A stretch of 64,000 nucleotides of DNA from Pigmentiphaga sp. NML080357 (lineage in GTDB: Bacteria > Pseudomonadota > Gammaproteobacteria > Burkholderiales > Burkholderiaceae_B). The stretch spans positions 62,001-126,000 of the forward strand of contig NZ_NINW01000049.1 in assembly GCF_002188465.1 (NCBI RefSeq), written 5' to 3'. The notes below the pieces were generated by a model. The model was not told where the DNA came from, ran no database searches, and saw only the letters and a program-made list of their open reading frames with translations. This document shows positions 34,387 to 43,565 of this stretch, piece after piece. Position 1 is the first letter of the stretch. Each line of letters begins with the position of its first letter. Position numbers and translations under genes: made by a program.

Positions 34387-37143
34387 TTAGAATGTCCTGA
34401 GAGGGTCGGCGCCCTCGGGCAAAAGGCGATGCTCTTCCTCTTTCGGCACTAGCAGCGCACCGCCGGCGCGGGCAAGGGCGTCGAATTCGCGGCGGGTCAG
34501 CGCCACGCCCCGCCTGGGCCATTGATCGCGCAGGCGCTGGAGCTCCTCGCCGCGCCGATCGACGGCCCAGCCCCCGGCCGCGGCGTCGAACACCAGGCCG
34601 GGAATGCCGGCATCGGCCGGCCGCAGATAGGCCAGCACGAAACCCGGCCCCGAGACGGGCGGATCCGATGCGGGCGCCAGGGCGGCGGCGATTGCCTCGG
34701 CCTGCCGGCCACGATCCGCCATGTCGGTCAGGAAGGCGACCGCATCGGCGCCTCCCAGCAATTGCCGATACAGGCGGCTCGCGGCGCGCCGCGGCCGCCA
34801 TGCGAAGCGCGCGCAAGATGCGTCGGGACACGCCAGCGCGTCGCCCCCGGCGGCGCAGGACGTGCCGGCGCCGTGCCATGACAAGAGGCCGACCAGGCCA
34901 TGCCTGGCGGCGCGCAACACCAATTCCTTCAGCAGCTCGGCGCCGGGCGACCCGCGCACCGCGGCCAGTCCTACCCCACAGGCGAGGGCCTGGGCCAGCG
35001 CCAGGTCGTGCGCCTGCGGCGCGCAGGCGAGGGCCGCCGCGCCTTCGGCCTCGATGCAGTGCCAGGGACGCTCGGCCGAAGGCATTTGCGCCAGCCGGAT
35101 GCGGCGTACGGCGGCGGGCGCGATGCTTGCCCCCGCCAAGGCGTCCAGCAAGGCGTCGACCGCCGGCTCGCCGCATGCTTGCGCAAAGGCCACCAGCCCC
35201 GCCGCGTCCTCGGCCACGCCCAGCGGGACGCCGTGTCCTTGCAGCGCCACCTGCGCCATTCTCGCCAGTTCGGCAGGGGCGATGCGCAAGAGATCGTCCG
35301 GCGAAGCAGGCGGGGCCGCCAGCCTGCCCGGATCGGGAGCGGTACTGGCAGGCAAGGGGGCCAGCTCGTCCATGCCGGCGGCTTCGTCGCGCGGCATGAG
35401 CGGAAAAGGCCAGTCGCCGTCCCTGCCGCGCGCCACGTCTTCCGCAATGGGTGCGCCCTGCATGAAGGTGCCGCGCACCGACTTGGGGTAGGCGGCCTCG
35501 AATTTCTCCATGCCATAGAAGGTCAACGGCAGCCGGATCGACGCGAAGGGCGAGAAATCCTCGGCCAGCCACTGGTGCCGGATCTCGGCATAGCAGCGCC
35601 CCGCCAGCGATTGCACGCGGGCGACGACGTGGCGCAGGTCGGGACGCTCGCACAGCATGCGCGCCACCGTCAGCTCGGGCGGCAACGTTCGCAAGTGGTC
35701 GTGCAGGCGCCGCACCAGCAGGACGGTATCCATGGCCGTCTCGGCTTCGTATTCCGGCGCGCGGCCGCGCAGTCCGCGCCGCACGTCGCGCGCAGCGGCG
35801 CTCGAGCGATACCAGAAATACGGCGCCGCCGCGGCATCGGCCGGCAGGGCCAGCGCCCAGGCATCGTCGCGCTCCACCAGGCTGCGCAACTGCGCGGCCG
35901 ACATCGCGGGGTCGATCTCGAAGCGTTCATCGGCCTCGAAGCAGCCGGCATGTTCGTCGATGATGTCCGGATACAGCTCGAGCACCAGGGCGTGCGTCAC
36001 CTCGCACGCTTCGGCGCCCAGGTGGCGCGAGGACCAGTCGCACAATGCCAGCCAAGGCGTGCGCGTGGCCCTGCCCGCTATCGTTCCGCGCGACCGGAAT
36101 TCTTCCAAGGGGCCATCCAGGCGCGCGAGATCGGCCGCGAGATCCTGCGGAGGCGGAAAGACGCCGTCGCCGTCTTTCTCTCCTTCCCGGTAATAGCGCC
36201 GGGCCTTGTCCAGCAGCCCGGCGAAGTTGGCGACGGCCGCATCGCCGGGGCGGACGGGCCTTGCCTTGGCCACGGCCAGGGCATGTTCGACCGCCCAGTT
36301 CCACTGGTGCATGAAATGCGGATGATTGGCCGCGAACGCAGCCAGGCCGGTGGCCGCCGAGTTGCCCAGGCCGATGTAACGGCGCATGGACGGCGCCAGC
36401 CGGACGGCGGCGGCATTCCGGGCGCGGGCCATGTGATCGACCAGGTCGAACACATACTCGCGCAGCACGAACGCCGAAAAGAACTGGGCGTGATAGGGGC
36501 GCCGCAGCGGATGGCCCGGTTCGAATCCTGCCAGCGGCCGCGTGCCGAGCTGGCCGTTGCCGATGAAGGCGGTGGTCCGCAGGATGTAGCCCACCGGGGC
36601 CAGGATCCGGGGATCGGGCTGCCGCCCGGCCGCCAGGCTGTCCACCACGTGATCGAATACCCGGCCGCTGCGGTTGCCGCGTGCATACATCAAGGTGTCG
36701 TAGTCGGCGAACCCCGCGCGCTGGCGCGGCACTTCCCGCCGCAGCAACGCCTCGCGCGCGGCGGTCCACTCGCCCTGGCACAACACGCCCATCGCATCCC
36801 AGCTCTGGGCGAAATTGCGGTCGGTCTTGGCCTTCTCGGGCAGCAAATCGGAAATCAGGAAGAAGTGGAATGTCCATCCGGCGCCGGCGATGCGGTACAG
36901 CACTTCGCCCCGCCCCTGGGCATCCAGTTCGAAGCGCAGCTTTTCGATGCGATAGCGATCGCGCACCACGTCGCGCATCGTCGCGCGCGGAAAGCTGAGC
37001 GCGTTCGGCACGCTGGCGGCAGCCCGCCGCGGACTCATGACGAAATCGGGCGAACGCAGCGCGGCCGGTTCTACCGCGTCGGCCGGGCCGGACAACGCGG
37101 CCGGGGCCGTTCGTGAAGCAGGAGCGATGGCATGACCCGGCAT
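34387..37143 (-). CDS. Large protein of unknown function with a degenerate Ldh2-like C-terminal region
   Basis: This 918-residue protein has no signal peptide or membrane segments. Residues 1 to about 620 match nothing I recognise; they are Ala/Arg-rich and helical, with aromatic patches such as HFMHQWNWAVEHALAVA. Residues about 640-915 resemble malate/lactate/ureidoglycolate (Ldh2) dehydrogenases (LLRIAPAELARMAQVALQGHGVPLGVAEDAAGLV, CGVGLAAVRGSPGAELLKELVLRAARHGLVGLL) but the family's SHG and usual NAD-site residues are missing. AGGAGCC precedes the ATG at 37143. It lies 26 bases after lacI in a five-gene operon. Confidence 0.75.
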   Translation of the reverse strand: MPGHAIAPASRTAPAALSGPADAVEPAALRSPDFVMSPRRAAASVPNALSFPRATMRDVVRDRYRIEKLRFELDAQGRGEVLYRIAGAGWTFHFFLISDLLPEKAKTDRNFAQSWDAMGVLCQGEWTAAREALLRREVPRQRAGFADYDTLMYARGNRSGRVFDHVVDSLAAGRQPDPRILAPVGYILRTTAFIGNGQLGTRPLAGFEPGHPLRRPYHAQFFSAFVLREYVFDLVDHMARARNAAAVRLAPSMRRYIGLGNSAATGLAAFAANHPHFMHQWNWAVEHALAVAKARPVRPGDAAVANFAGLLDKARRYYREGEKDGDGVFPPPQDLAADLARLDGPLEEFRSRGTIAGRATRTPWLALCDWSSRHLGAEACEVTHALVLELYPDIIDEHAGCFEADERFEIDPAMSAAQLRSLVERDDAWALALPADAAAAPYFWYRSSAAARDVRRGLRGRAPEYEAETAMDTVLLVRRLHDHLRTLPPELTVARMLCERPDLRHVVARVQSLAGRCYAEIRHQWLAEDFSPFASIRLPLTFYGMEKFEAAYPKSVRGTFMQGAPIAEDVARGRDGDWPFPLMPRDEAAGMDELAPLPASTAPDPGRLAAPPASPDDLLRIAPAELARMAQVALQGHGVPLGVAEDAAGLVAFAQACGEPAVDALLDALAGASIAPAAVRRIRLAQMPSAERPWHCIEAEGAAALACAPQAHDLALAQALACGVGLAAVRGSPGAELLKELVLRAARHGLVGLLSWHGAGTSCAAGGDALACPDASCARFAWRPRRAASRLYRQLLGGADAVAFLTDMADRGRQAEAIAAALAPASDPPVSGPGFVLAYLRPADAGIPGLVFDAAAGGWAVDRRGEELQRLRDQWPRRGVALTRREFDALARAGGALLVPKEEEHRLLPEGADPLRTF

Positions 37144-37169
37144 AGGAAGGCTCCTTTCATGGCCGGAGA

Positions 37170-38156
37170 TTAGGCGGAGTCGCGCTCCACCAGCGTGCGC
37201 TGCATCAACCTCAGTTCGACCGGGGGGTCGTCGCCGGCGAAGAATTCGCAAAGATGGCGCGCAGCCACGTCGGGGTGCGAGCTCAAGGTGGTCAAGGCCG
37301 GACGCAGATAGGCGCCCATTTCGATGTCGCCGAAACCCACCACCGCCACGTCCTGCGGCACGGCAAGGCCCCGGTCGCGCAGCGCGGCCATCGCGCCCAT
37401 GGCGATTTCGTCGCTGCCCGCCTGGATGCCGGTGAACGAGATGCCACGGTCCAGCGCCCGCAGGACCGCGTCCCTGCCGGCGGCATAGCGGTAGGTCATG
37501 TCCCAGACGAGGGTCTCGTCGTAGGCGTCGGCCGCACGCAAGGCCGCCTGGTAGCCGCGGAACCGTTCGGTGCCGATGGCCGAGTTCCTGATGTTGCCGA
37601 TATACGCGATACGGCGGCGGCCTTGTTCGATGAGATAGGTCACGGCACGCTGTGCGGCCGCGCGTTCGTCGTGGGCGATGGATGCGATGCCGTGCCGGGT
37701 GAGGTCCTGCCCGATCGACACGACCGTCAGGCCGAGTTCGCGCAAGGCGGCCAATGCGCCCAGCACATCGCGATGGATCTTGTCGGAGACGGCCAGCACC
37801 ACGCCCCGCAGTTTCATGCTGGGCGCGCGGCAGACGAACTCGGTAAGGCGATCCGGGCTATGCCCGAGGTTGAACAACTGCAGGTCGACGTCGATCGCTT
37901 CCAGCGCGGACTGCACGTGCAGGGTCAGTTCGGCGAAGTGCCGCTGCGCGATATCGCCCACCAGCAGCGCCACCGTATTGCTCTGGCCCTTGCGCAGGCC
38001 CTGGGCCATGGGATTGGGCCGATAGCCGAGCTGGCGCGCGCATTCGAGCACCTTTTCCCGCATGTCGACGGAGACCGCGGTATTGCCGTTCAGCACCCGC
38101 GACACGGTAGCCGGCGATACGCCGGCCTGCCGGGCGACGTCCAGCACCGTAGTCAT
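37170..38156 (-). CDS. LacI family transcriptional regulator
   Basis: This 328-residue repressor has a LacI helix-turn-helix and hinge (TTVLDVARQAGVSPATVSRVLNGNTAVSVDMREKVLECARQLGYRPNPMAQGLRKG) and a periplasmic-binding-protein-like sensor domain. It is the first gene of the operon running to the aldehyde dehydrogenase. A LacI-type operator lies directly upstream, so it most likely represses the operon and itself until the pathway substrate is present. Confidence 0.92.
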   Translation of the reverse strand: MTTVLDVARQAGVSPATVSRVLNGNTAVSVDMREKVLECARQLGYRPNPMAQGLRKGQSNTVALLVGDIAQRHFAELTLHVQSALEAIDVDLQLFNLGHSPDRLTEFVCRAPSMKLRGVVLAVSDKIHRDVLGALAALRELGLTVVSIGQDLTRHGIASIAHDERAAAQRAVTYLIEQGRRRIAYIGNIRNSAIGTERFRGYQAALRAADAYDETLVWDMTYRYAAGRDAVLRALDRGISFTGIQAGSDEIAMGAMAALRDRGLAVPQDVAVVGFGDIEMGAYLRPALTTLSSHPDVAARHLCEFFAGDDPPVELRLMQRTLVERDSA

Positions 38157-38194
38157 GGCGTCTCCACAAGAAATTGCCGCGGGGTAGAGGGGAT

Positions 38195-38229
38195 AAATCG
38201 TTTTCTCAAAATCGTGAAAACGATTTCAC
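38195..38229. promoter_or_regulatory. LacI-type operator upstream of the lacI operon
   Basis: GTGAAAACGATTTCAC (38214-38229) is a near-perfect 16-base LacI-family operator with a central CG. A wider perfect inverted repeat pairs AAATCGTTTTC (38195-38205) with GAAAACGATTT (38216-38226), giving two overlapping half-site sets. It is about 40-75 bases before the lacI start in an AT-rich stretch. Confidence 0.7.
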
Positions 38230-38272
38230 AAACAATTTAAGACGGCTGCGCCGGCTTGTCAACGGCTGGCGC

Positions 38273-39223
38273 CTACGGCCGGTCCAGCCGGCACTCGTCG
38301 TCGGCAAAGGCGCGGATCAGGTGGTAGGCAATGGCAAAAGGCTTGGGCGTGGAAAGACCGTCGGGATGCGTGCCGTCGAGCATGAGCCGCACTTCCTCGC
38401 GGCTGAACCAGCGCGCATCCTCGAGTTCGTTCCGGTCGACCACGACCGTGGTGGCGCAAGCCCGGGCGAAGCAGCCGATCATCAGCGACGCCGGGAACGG
38501 CCACGGTTGCGAAGCGAAGTACGTCACCTCGGCGCAGGGCACGCCGGCTTCTTCCCGGATCTCGCGCCGCACGGCGTCTTCGATGGTCTCGCCGGGTTCG
38601 AGGAATCCCGCCAGCGCCGAATACATCCCGGGCGCGAAGCGGGCCTGCCGCCCCAGCAGGCAACGGTCGCCGTCGACCGCTAGCATGATCACCACGGGAT
38701 CGACGCGCGGGAAGTGCTGCGCCCCGCAGGCATCGCAATCGCGGCGCCACCCTGCAGACGACATCCGGCTGAGCGCGCCGCAATTGGCGCAATGCCGGTG
38801 CCGCTCGTGCCAGCTCAGGATGGCCTTGGCGGCCCCGAGTTCGCCGAGCACGTCGGCCGGGAACAGGCCGCGCGTGGCAATGGTGCGCAGGTCCACCAGT
38901 TCGAGTCCCGGCTGCGCGCCGGCCGTTTCCGCCAGCGCGGCGTCGAGCGAAACGGCGAACAGCGCCATGCCGTTCTCGTCCTGGCCCATGAAGATCTCGT
39001 GCCGGGCGGGGCCCAGCCCGTCCCAGGCCTCGGCCGGGAACAGGGGACACGGCTGCGCGCCACGGACGTCGAGCAGCGGCACGTCGCCGAGGAAGATCAT
39101 GAACCGGGTGGCGGGATCGTCCCGGCGGGCCTGGATGAACAAGAGATCGCCGCGCGATTCGGACAGGCGGTCCAGCGGATTGAAGCCGAAGCCGACGGCG
39201 GCGGAACGATCGAAATTATGCAT
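38273..39223 (-). CDS. nudC: NAD(+) diphosphatase (Nudix)
   Basis: This 316-residue protein has a zinc ribbon (HCANCGALSRM and CDACGAQHFPR, about residues 144-170). The Nudix box is GFLEPGETIEDAVRREIREEAGV, followed by SQPWPFPASLMIGCFA, the NudC-specific SQPWPFPxS stretch. It hydrolyses NAD(H) to NMN(H) and AMP and can remove NAD caps from RNA. Confidence 0.93.
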   Translation of the reverse strand: MHNFDRSAAVGFGFNPLDRLSESRGDLLFIQARRDDPATRFMIFLGDVPLLDVRGAQPCPLFPAEAWDGLGPARHEIFMGQDENGMALFAVSLDAALAETAGAQPGLELVDLRTIATRGLFPADVLGELGAAKAILSWHERHRHCANCGALSRMSSAGWRRDCDACGAQHFPRVDPVVIMLAVDGDRCLLGRQARFAPGMYSALAGFLEPGETIEDAVRREIREEAGVPCAEVTYFASQPWPFPASLMIGCFARACATTVVVDRNELEDARWFSREEVRLMLDGTHPDGLSTPKPFAIAYHLIRAFADDECRLDRP

Positions 39224-39319
39224 GAAGGGTGGAAGGCAAGCGGCGCAGGACGAACCCGCCGCGGGTTCGTCGACGATCGATTCTACCCCTCATCGCCCTC
39301 TTGCCCCGCGCGTGCCCGA

Positions 39320-40105
39320 TCAGCGCGCAGGCAGCTGTTCGTTCAGGAGATGCCGAAGCTGGCGCCGCATCGGCGTGTCGGCGGGCGTCTCGTCGCCCAG
39401 GGCGCGGCGGGCGAAATCCCGGCTGTTGCCGTCGCGCAGGTCCACCTCCCGCACGATCTGCCCATCCTGGTAGACGAAGGCGACCTCGGCCAGCTCGATC
39501 ACGTCGTCGATGTCGTGGGTGATCATCAACACCGGGATCTTCCATTGCCGCGCGACCTCGGCCAGCTCCTTGCGCAGCGCGCCGCGCAGCATGGGATTCA
39601 ACGCGGCGAAGGGTTCGTCCAGCAACAGTGCGCGTGGTTCGCAGGCCAGGGCGCGGGCCAGGGCCACGCGCTGCTGCTGCCCGCCGGAGAGCGCGGCGGG
39701 CCGGCTGTCGGCCAGGGCCGCCAGGCCGAAGCGGTCCATCAAGTCCCGCACGCGCTGTTCGTCGGCGGGTGCGAGGCGCCGGCGCCATGAGCTCAGGCCA
39801 AAGCCGATGTTCTGCCGCACCGACAAGTGCGGGAATAGCGCATAGTGCTGGAACAGATAGCCGATATGGCGGCGCGGCGGCGGCACGTCGATACCGCGCG
39901 CGGCATCGAACAAGGTGCGTCCGTCGAGCCTGACGTGCCCGGCCGCGGGCGCGAGCAGGCCGGCCATGGCTTGCAGCGTGAGCGACTTGCCCGAGCCCGA
40001 CGGTCCGTACAGCGCGGCGAAAGGCGCGTCGGTGGCAAAGCGGGCGGCGAGGTCGAAGCGCCTTGCGCCGTCGCGTACCGTCAGCGTTATGTCGACGTCG
40101 ATCAC
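39320..40105 (-). CDS. modC: Molybdate ABC transporter ATP-binding protein
   Basis: This 261-residue ATPase has Walker A GPSGSGKSLTL, signature LSGGQQQRVALARAL and Walker B LLLDEPFAAL. The C-terminal molybdate-binding (MOP) domain of many ModC proteins is absent, so it is a short form. The GTG start at 40105 overlaps the modA stop by four bases (GTGA). It energises molybdate uptake with ModB. Confidence 0.88.
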   Translation of the reverse strand: MIDVDITLTVRDGARRFDLAARFATDAPFAALYGPSGSGKSLTLQAMAGLLAPAAGHVRLDGRTLFDAARGIDVPPPRRHIGYLFQHYALFPHLSVRQNIGFGLSSWRRRLAPADEQRVRDLMDRFGLAALADSRPAALSGGQQQRVALARALACEPRALLLDEPFAALNPMLRGALRKELAEVARQWKIPVLMITHDIDDVIELAEVAFVYQDGQIVREVDLRDGNSRDFARRALGDETPADTPMRRQLRHLLNEQLPAR

Positions 40106-40851
40106 GGCTTGCCGAATCCGTAGCGGCCCAGCACTTCCTGGCCGGGCGCCGACAACAGGAACTCGACGAACGACTTCGCCAGCGCCTGGTGCTTGCTCGC
40201 CGCCAGCACGGCGACCGGATAGGACACCGGCGTGTGGCCGCCCGCCGTCAGCGCGATCCGCACCTTGTCCTGCATGATGGCCGCATCCGTGCGGTAGACG
40301 AAGCCGGCATCGACCTCGCCCCGGCTGACGTAGTCCAGCACCTGGCGCACGCTGTCCGCCTGGATGAGCTTGGGTTCGAGCTGCGCCCACAACCGCGCGG
40401 CGTCGAGCGCCTGCCGGGTGTAGTTGCCCACCGGCACGGTCGCCGGCTTGCCGATGGCGATACGCCTGACCACGCCGGTGGCCAGGTCCTGGAGCGAGGC
40501 AATGGCGGGACCGCCCTGGAGCGGCGTGACCAGGACCAGGCTGTTGGCGGCGAAGTCGCGCCGCGTCGCGGCGTCGATCAGCTTCTGCGACGCGGCGCGG
40601 TCCATGGTGGCCTGGTCGGCGCTGGCGAAGACGTCCACCGGCGCGCCCTGGCTCATCTGCTGGAGCAGGATGCCGGATGCGGCGAAGTTGAGCCGCACGG
40701 TCGTGCCGGGATGGCGTTGCTCGAACGACCGGCCGAGGTCCTTGAACGCGTTGGTGAGGCTCGCCGCCGCCGACACGGTGAGTTCCTCGGCAAGGGCCGG
40801 CAGCGGCAAGGACAGGGCCAGCAGCAGGGCGACAAGACGGGCGCGGCGCAT
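40102..40851 (-). CDS. modA: Periplasmic molybdate-binding protein
   Basis: This 249-residue protein has a signal peptide (LVALLLALSLPLPALAEE) and the ModA pattern ELTVSAAASLTNAF, NFAASGILLQQMSQGAPVDVFASADQATMD and DAGFVYRTDA. It binds molybdate or tungstate for the ModBC importer. It starts nine bases after modB. The order B-A-C differs from the common A-B-C. Confidence 0.92.
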   Translation of the reverse strand: MRRARLVALLLALSLPLPALAEELTVSAAASLTNAFKDLGRSFEQRHPGTTVRLNFAASGILLQQMSQGAPVDVFASADQATMDRAASQKLIDAATRRDFAANSLVLVTPLQGGPAIASLQDLATGVVRRIAIGKPATVPVGNYTRQALDAARLWAQLEPKLIQADSVRQVLDYVSRGEVDAGFVYRTDAAIMQDKVRIALTAGGHTPVSYPVAVLAASKHQALAKSFVEFLLSAPGQEVLGRYGFGKP

Positions 40852-40860
40852 GGGGCTCCT

Positions 40861-41538
40861 TCAGCGTAGCGAGAGATAGCGGTTGCAGGCCACGAGGATG
40901 GCGATGGAAATCACCGAAGTGATGAGCACCAGCAGCAGGGCGAGATCGTCCTGCCCCGCCTGGGTGGCATCGTAGATGGCCATGGAAAGCGTTTGCGTGC
41001 GATGGGGGATGGAACCCGCCACCATGAGCGAGGCGCCGAATTCGCCCATGGCGCGCGCGAAGGCGAGCAAGGTGCCGGCGAGGATGCCGGGCCAGGCCAG
41101 GGGCAGCGTCACGCGCAGGAACACCGACCAGCGCGACTGGCCGAGTGTGCTGGCGGCGGCTTCGAGCGTGCGGTCGATGCCGGCGAACGCGGCGCTGGCC
41201 GATTTCAGGACTAGCGGCAGGGCCACCACCGCCGAAGCGACGACGGCCCCGTGCCAGCTGAAGATGATGGTGTAGTCGAAGTTCTCGTACAGCCACCGGC
41301 CCAGCGGACTGCGCCGCCCGGCGGCCAGCAGGATGGCGTAGCCGATGACGGTGGGGGGCAGCACCAGCGGCAGCATGAACAGCGCTTCTGCAACGGCGCT
41401 GCCGGGAAACCGCCTGCGCGCGAACAGCCATCCGAGCCCGACGCCGGCAACCAGGGCCAGCAGCGTGGCCAGGGCCGCGACCTTCAGGGACAGGATCAGC
41501 GGAAACGCGTCGAACGTCTCGAACAGCGATGTCGTCAT
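40861..41538 (-). CDS. modB: Molybdate ABC transporter permease
   Basis: This 225-residue permease has five or six hydrophobic segments and the ModB loop pattern ASTLGQSRWSVFLRVTLPLAWPGILAGTLLAFARAMGEFGASLMVAG. It forms the molybdate channel. A ModE-like box overlaps its start codon, so it is probably the first gene of the modB-A-C transcript. Confidence 0.92.
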   Translation of the reverse strand: MTTSLFETFDAFPLILSLKVAALATLLALVAGVGLGWLFARRRFPGSAVAEALFMLPLVLPPTVIGYAILLAAGRRSPLGRWLYENFDYTIIFSWHGAVVASAVVALPLVLKSASAAFAGIDRTLEAAASTLGQSRWSVFLRVTLPLAWPGILAGTLLAFARAMGEFGASLMVAGSIPHRTQTLSMAIYDATQAGQDDLALLLVLITSVISIAILVACNRYLSLR

Positions 41539-41558
41539 ATCCGGAAGAATACAGCGAA
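41531..41558 (-). promoter_or_regulatory. ModE-like box over the modB start
   Basis: On the minus strand, TTCGCTGTATT and GATATGACGAC are separated by six bases. Each half matches the ModE consensus halves (ATCGNTATATA and TATATAACGAT) at about eight of 11 positions. The right half covers the modB ATG, so bound ModE would block translation start and transcription. The match was made by eye. Confidence 0.5.
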
Positions 41559-41608
41559 ACCGGAAGCTGCGGTAGCGCCATTGCGCGCTCGCTCGATGCG
41601 GCGCGGTA

Positions 41609-41998
41609 TCAGGGCGCCAGCATCCGGGTCATGGCTTCGATATCTTCCGCGGCGGCCGCCTGCGCGGTGGCCTCGATGGAGCGGTAGCGCCGGATGATTT
41701 CCTTGCCCGCCTCGGTCACCATCGTTCCGCCGCCGCGCGCGCCGCCCACGGCGCTCTCGACCGCGGGCTCGCGCAGCGAGCGGTTCAGCTCGTCCACCAG
41801 CAGCCAGGCGCGCCGATAGGACATGCCCATCTGCTGCGCGGCGGCCGTAATCGAGCCGGTCTGCAGGATGGCTTCCAGCAGCGCGATCTTTCCCGGGCCG
41901 ATGGCAATGGCGGCATCGCGGTAGACGCGCAGCCGGAACTGGAATCGGGGCTTGGTCGAGGTGGCCATGGAGGGCTTGGAAGAGCGGGCGACGGACAT
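41609..41998 (-). CDS. modE: ModE-type regulator, DNA-binding domain only
   Basis: This 129-residue protein has the ModE winged helix (GPGKIALLEAILQTGSITAAAQQMGMSYRRAWLLVDELN, then GGARGGGTMVTEAGKEII). The C-terminal TOBE (molybdate-binding) domains of the classic 260-residue ModE are missing, so molybdate cannot be sensed in the usual way. It lies just upstream of modB-A-C on the same strand. Confidence 0.88.
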   Translation of the reverse strand: MSVARSSKPSMATSTKPRFQFRLRVYRDAAIAIGPGKIALLEAILQTGSITAAAQQMGMSYRRAWLLVDELNRSLREPAVESAVGGARGGGTMVTEAGKEIIRRYRSIEATAQAAAAEDIEAMTRMLAP

Positions 41999-42080
41999 GC
42001 CGGGATTGTAGGCTCCGCAGAACGCGGGTCCAGCCTTTCGTCACGGCCGGTTTCACAGCGCCTGGGGCAGGCCGCCCGGC

Positions 42081-43565
42081 TCAGGCGGAAACCGCGGAGG
42101 AAGAGGCCGCGGCCAGGCAGAAGCGGAACACGGTTCCAGGTTCGCCCTCGTCTACCAGACGGATCTCGCTTCCGTGCAGCTTCAGAATGCGCTGCACGAT
42201 GATGAGTCCAAGGCCGCCGCCCGCCTGTGCGGTGCGCCCCAACGCCGGGATCCGCTTGAATAGCCGGGGCCGCAATGCTTCCGGGATGCCGGTTCCGGTG
42301 TCATGGACGTCTACGCGCAACCCGTCCGGCGCGCCCGCCAGGCGTACCGTGATGCGCGTGCCGGGCGGGTTGTGGCGGATCGCGTTGTCCAGCAGATTGG
42401 TCAGCACCCGATCGATCATGGCCAGATCGGCATGGACCAGCGGCAATGCCGGCGGCATCTCGATAAGCAATTGCTGGCGTCGCGCCTCCGCGGCGAGCTC
42501 GAATTTCTGCACGACATCCTGCACCAGATCGGGCAGGGCAAAGGCTTCCCGCTCGGGTTGCACCAGGCCGGATTCCAGCCGGGCCAGCTCGAACAATTCC
42601 TGCGCCAGCGCGCCGACCTTTCGACTCTGGTCCAGCGCGATATCCAGGTAGCGATGGCGCTCGGCCGGGCTCAGCAGGTCGTCCTTGATGCGCAGCGTCT
42701 CGAGATAGCCGTGCAGCGAAGTCAGGGGCGTACGCAAGTCGTGCGATATGTTGGCGATCAGGTCGCGCCGCTGCTGGTCCTGCCGGGTCAACTCCCGCCA
42801 TTGTTCGGCGATACGGCGGCCCATCTGGACGAATGCGGCGCGCAGGGTGGCGATCTCGTCGCCACGGTCGTCCGCCGCGGACGCGGTCATCAGCGTTGCG
42901 GGGACTTCCCCCGTTCCATCGAAGTTGCGCACAGCGCCGGCCAGCGCGCGCAGCGGCCGCGTGATGAGCCGGAAGGCGATCAGCCCCATGACCAGGCCGA
43001 GCAAAGCGACCAGCCCAACGATCCACGCCGTCATGCGCCAGGCGGAATGGCGAGCCAGGCCGGCGGCGACCGCGTCATGGGCTTCGCCTTGCAGGATGAC
43101 ATAGACGAAGCCCGCTTCCTTGCCGCCGACATGCACCGGCGCCGCGCTGAAGACCTTCCGGATATCGGCGCTGCGCGGATCGTCGCCAAGAATGGGCAGG
43201 CGTCCGCCGGCAACCAGCCGGCGGACAGGCTCGAGATCGACGCGATCGCGCTTCAGGCGGCCAGGCGGCGCGGCATGCCCGACGATGCGTCCGCCGGTAT
43301 CGAGGAGATAGACCTCGACCGAGGGGTTCACCGCCATGAGCTTGTCAAACAGATCGTGCACGGCATCGGGCCGCCAGCCGCTTGCATCCATGAGTTGCGC
43401 CGTGGCGGCGATATGGCTCGCCAGGCCGTTCGACAACTGCTGCACGACCTCCTGCTCGTGGCGGGCGCTGGCATGGATCTGGACCAGCAGGGAAATGCCG
43501 CTGCAGGCAAGCAGCAACACGGCGAATACCGCCGACAGGCGCTGGGTCAGCGTCAGCCGCTTCAT
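42081..43565 (-). CDS. Sensor histidine kinase of a two-component system
   Basis: This 494-residue membrane kinase has an N-terminal membrane segment (LSAVFAVLLLACSGISLLV), a periplasmic sensor of about 150 residues (with VEVYLLDTGGRIVGHAAPPG), a second membrane segment (WIVGLVALLGLVMGLIAF), HAMP, phospho-acceptor box ANISHDLRTPLTSLHGYLETL and ATPase motifs (NLLDNAIRHNPPG, GTGIP, GGGLGL). It overlaps the response regulator gene by ATGA. The pair is divergent from the cytochrome b561-molybdoenzyme genes and probably controls them. Confidence 0.92.
   Translation of the reverse strand: MKRLTLTQRLSAVFAVLLLACSGISLLVQIHASARHEQEVVQQLSNGLASHIAATAQLMDASGWRPDAVHDLFDKLMAVNPSVEVYLLDTGGRIVGHAAPPGRLKRDRVDLEPVRRLVAGGRLPILGDDPRSADIRKVFSAAPVHVGGKEAGFVYVILQGEAHDAVAAGLARHSAWRMTAWIVGLVALLGLVMGLIAFRLITRPLRALAGAVRNFDGTGEVPATLMTASAADDRGDEIATLRAAFVQMGRRIAEQWRELTRQDQQRRDLIANISHDLRTPLTSLHGYLETLRIKDDLLSPAERHRYLDIALDQSRKVGALAQELFELARLESGLVQPEREAFALPDLVQDVVQKFELAAEARRQQLLIEMPPALPLVHADLAMIDRVLTNLLDNAIRHNPPGTRITVRLAGAPDGLRVDVHDTGTGIPEALRPRLFKRIPALGRTAQAGGGLGLIIVQRILKLHGSEIRLVDEGEPGTVFRFCLAAASSSAVSA

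Noticed and set aside
34900-37116. Long rightward open frame opposite the 918-residue gene
   Set aside because: Low-complexity Arg/Gly/His composition, no ribosome site, and the opposite strand has an operon-consistent gene with a good ribosome site.
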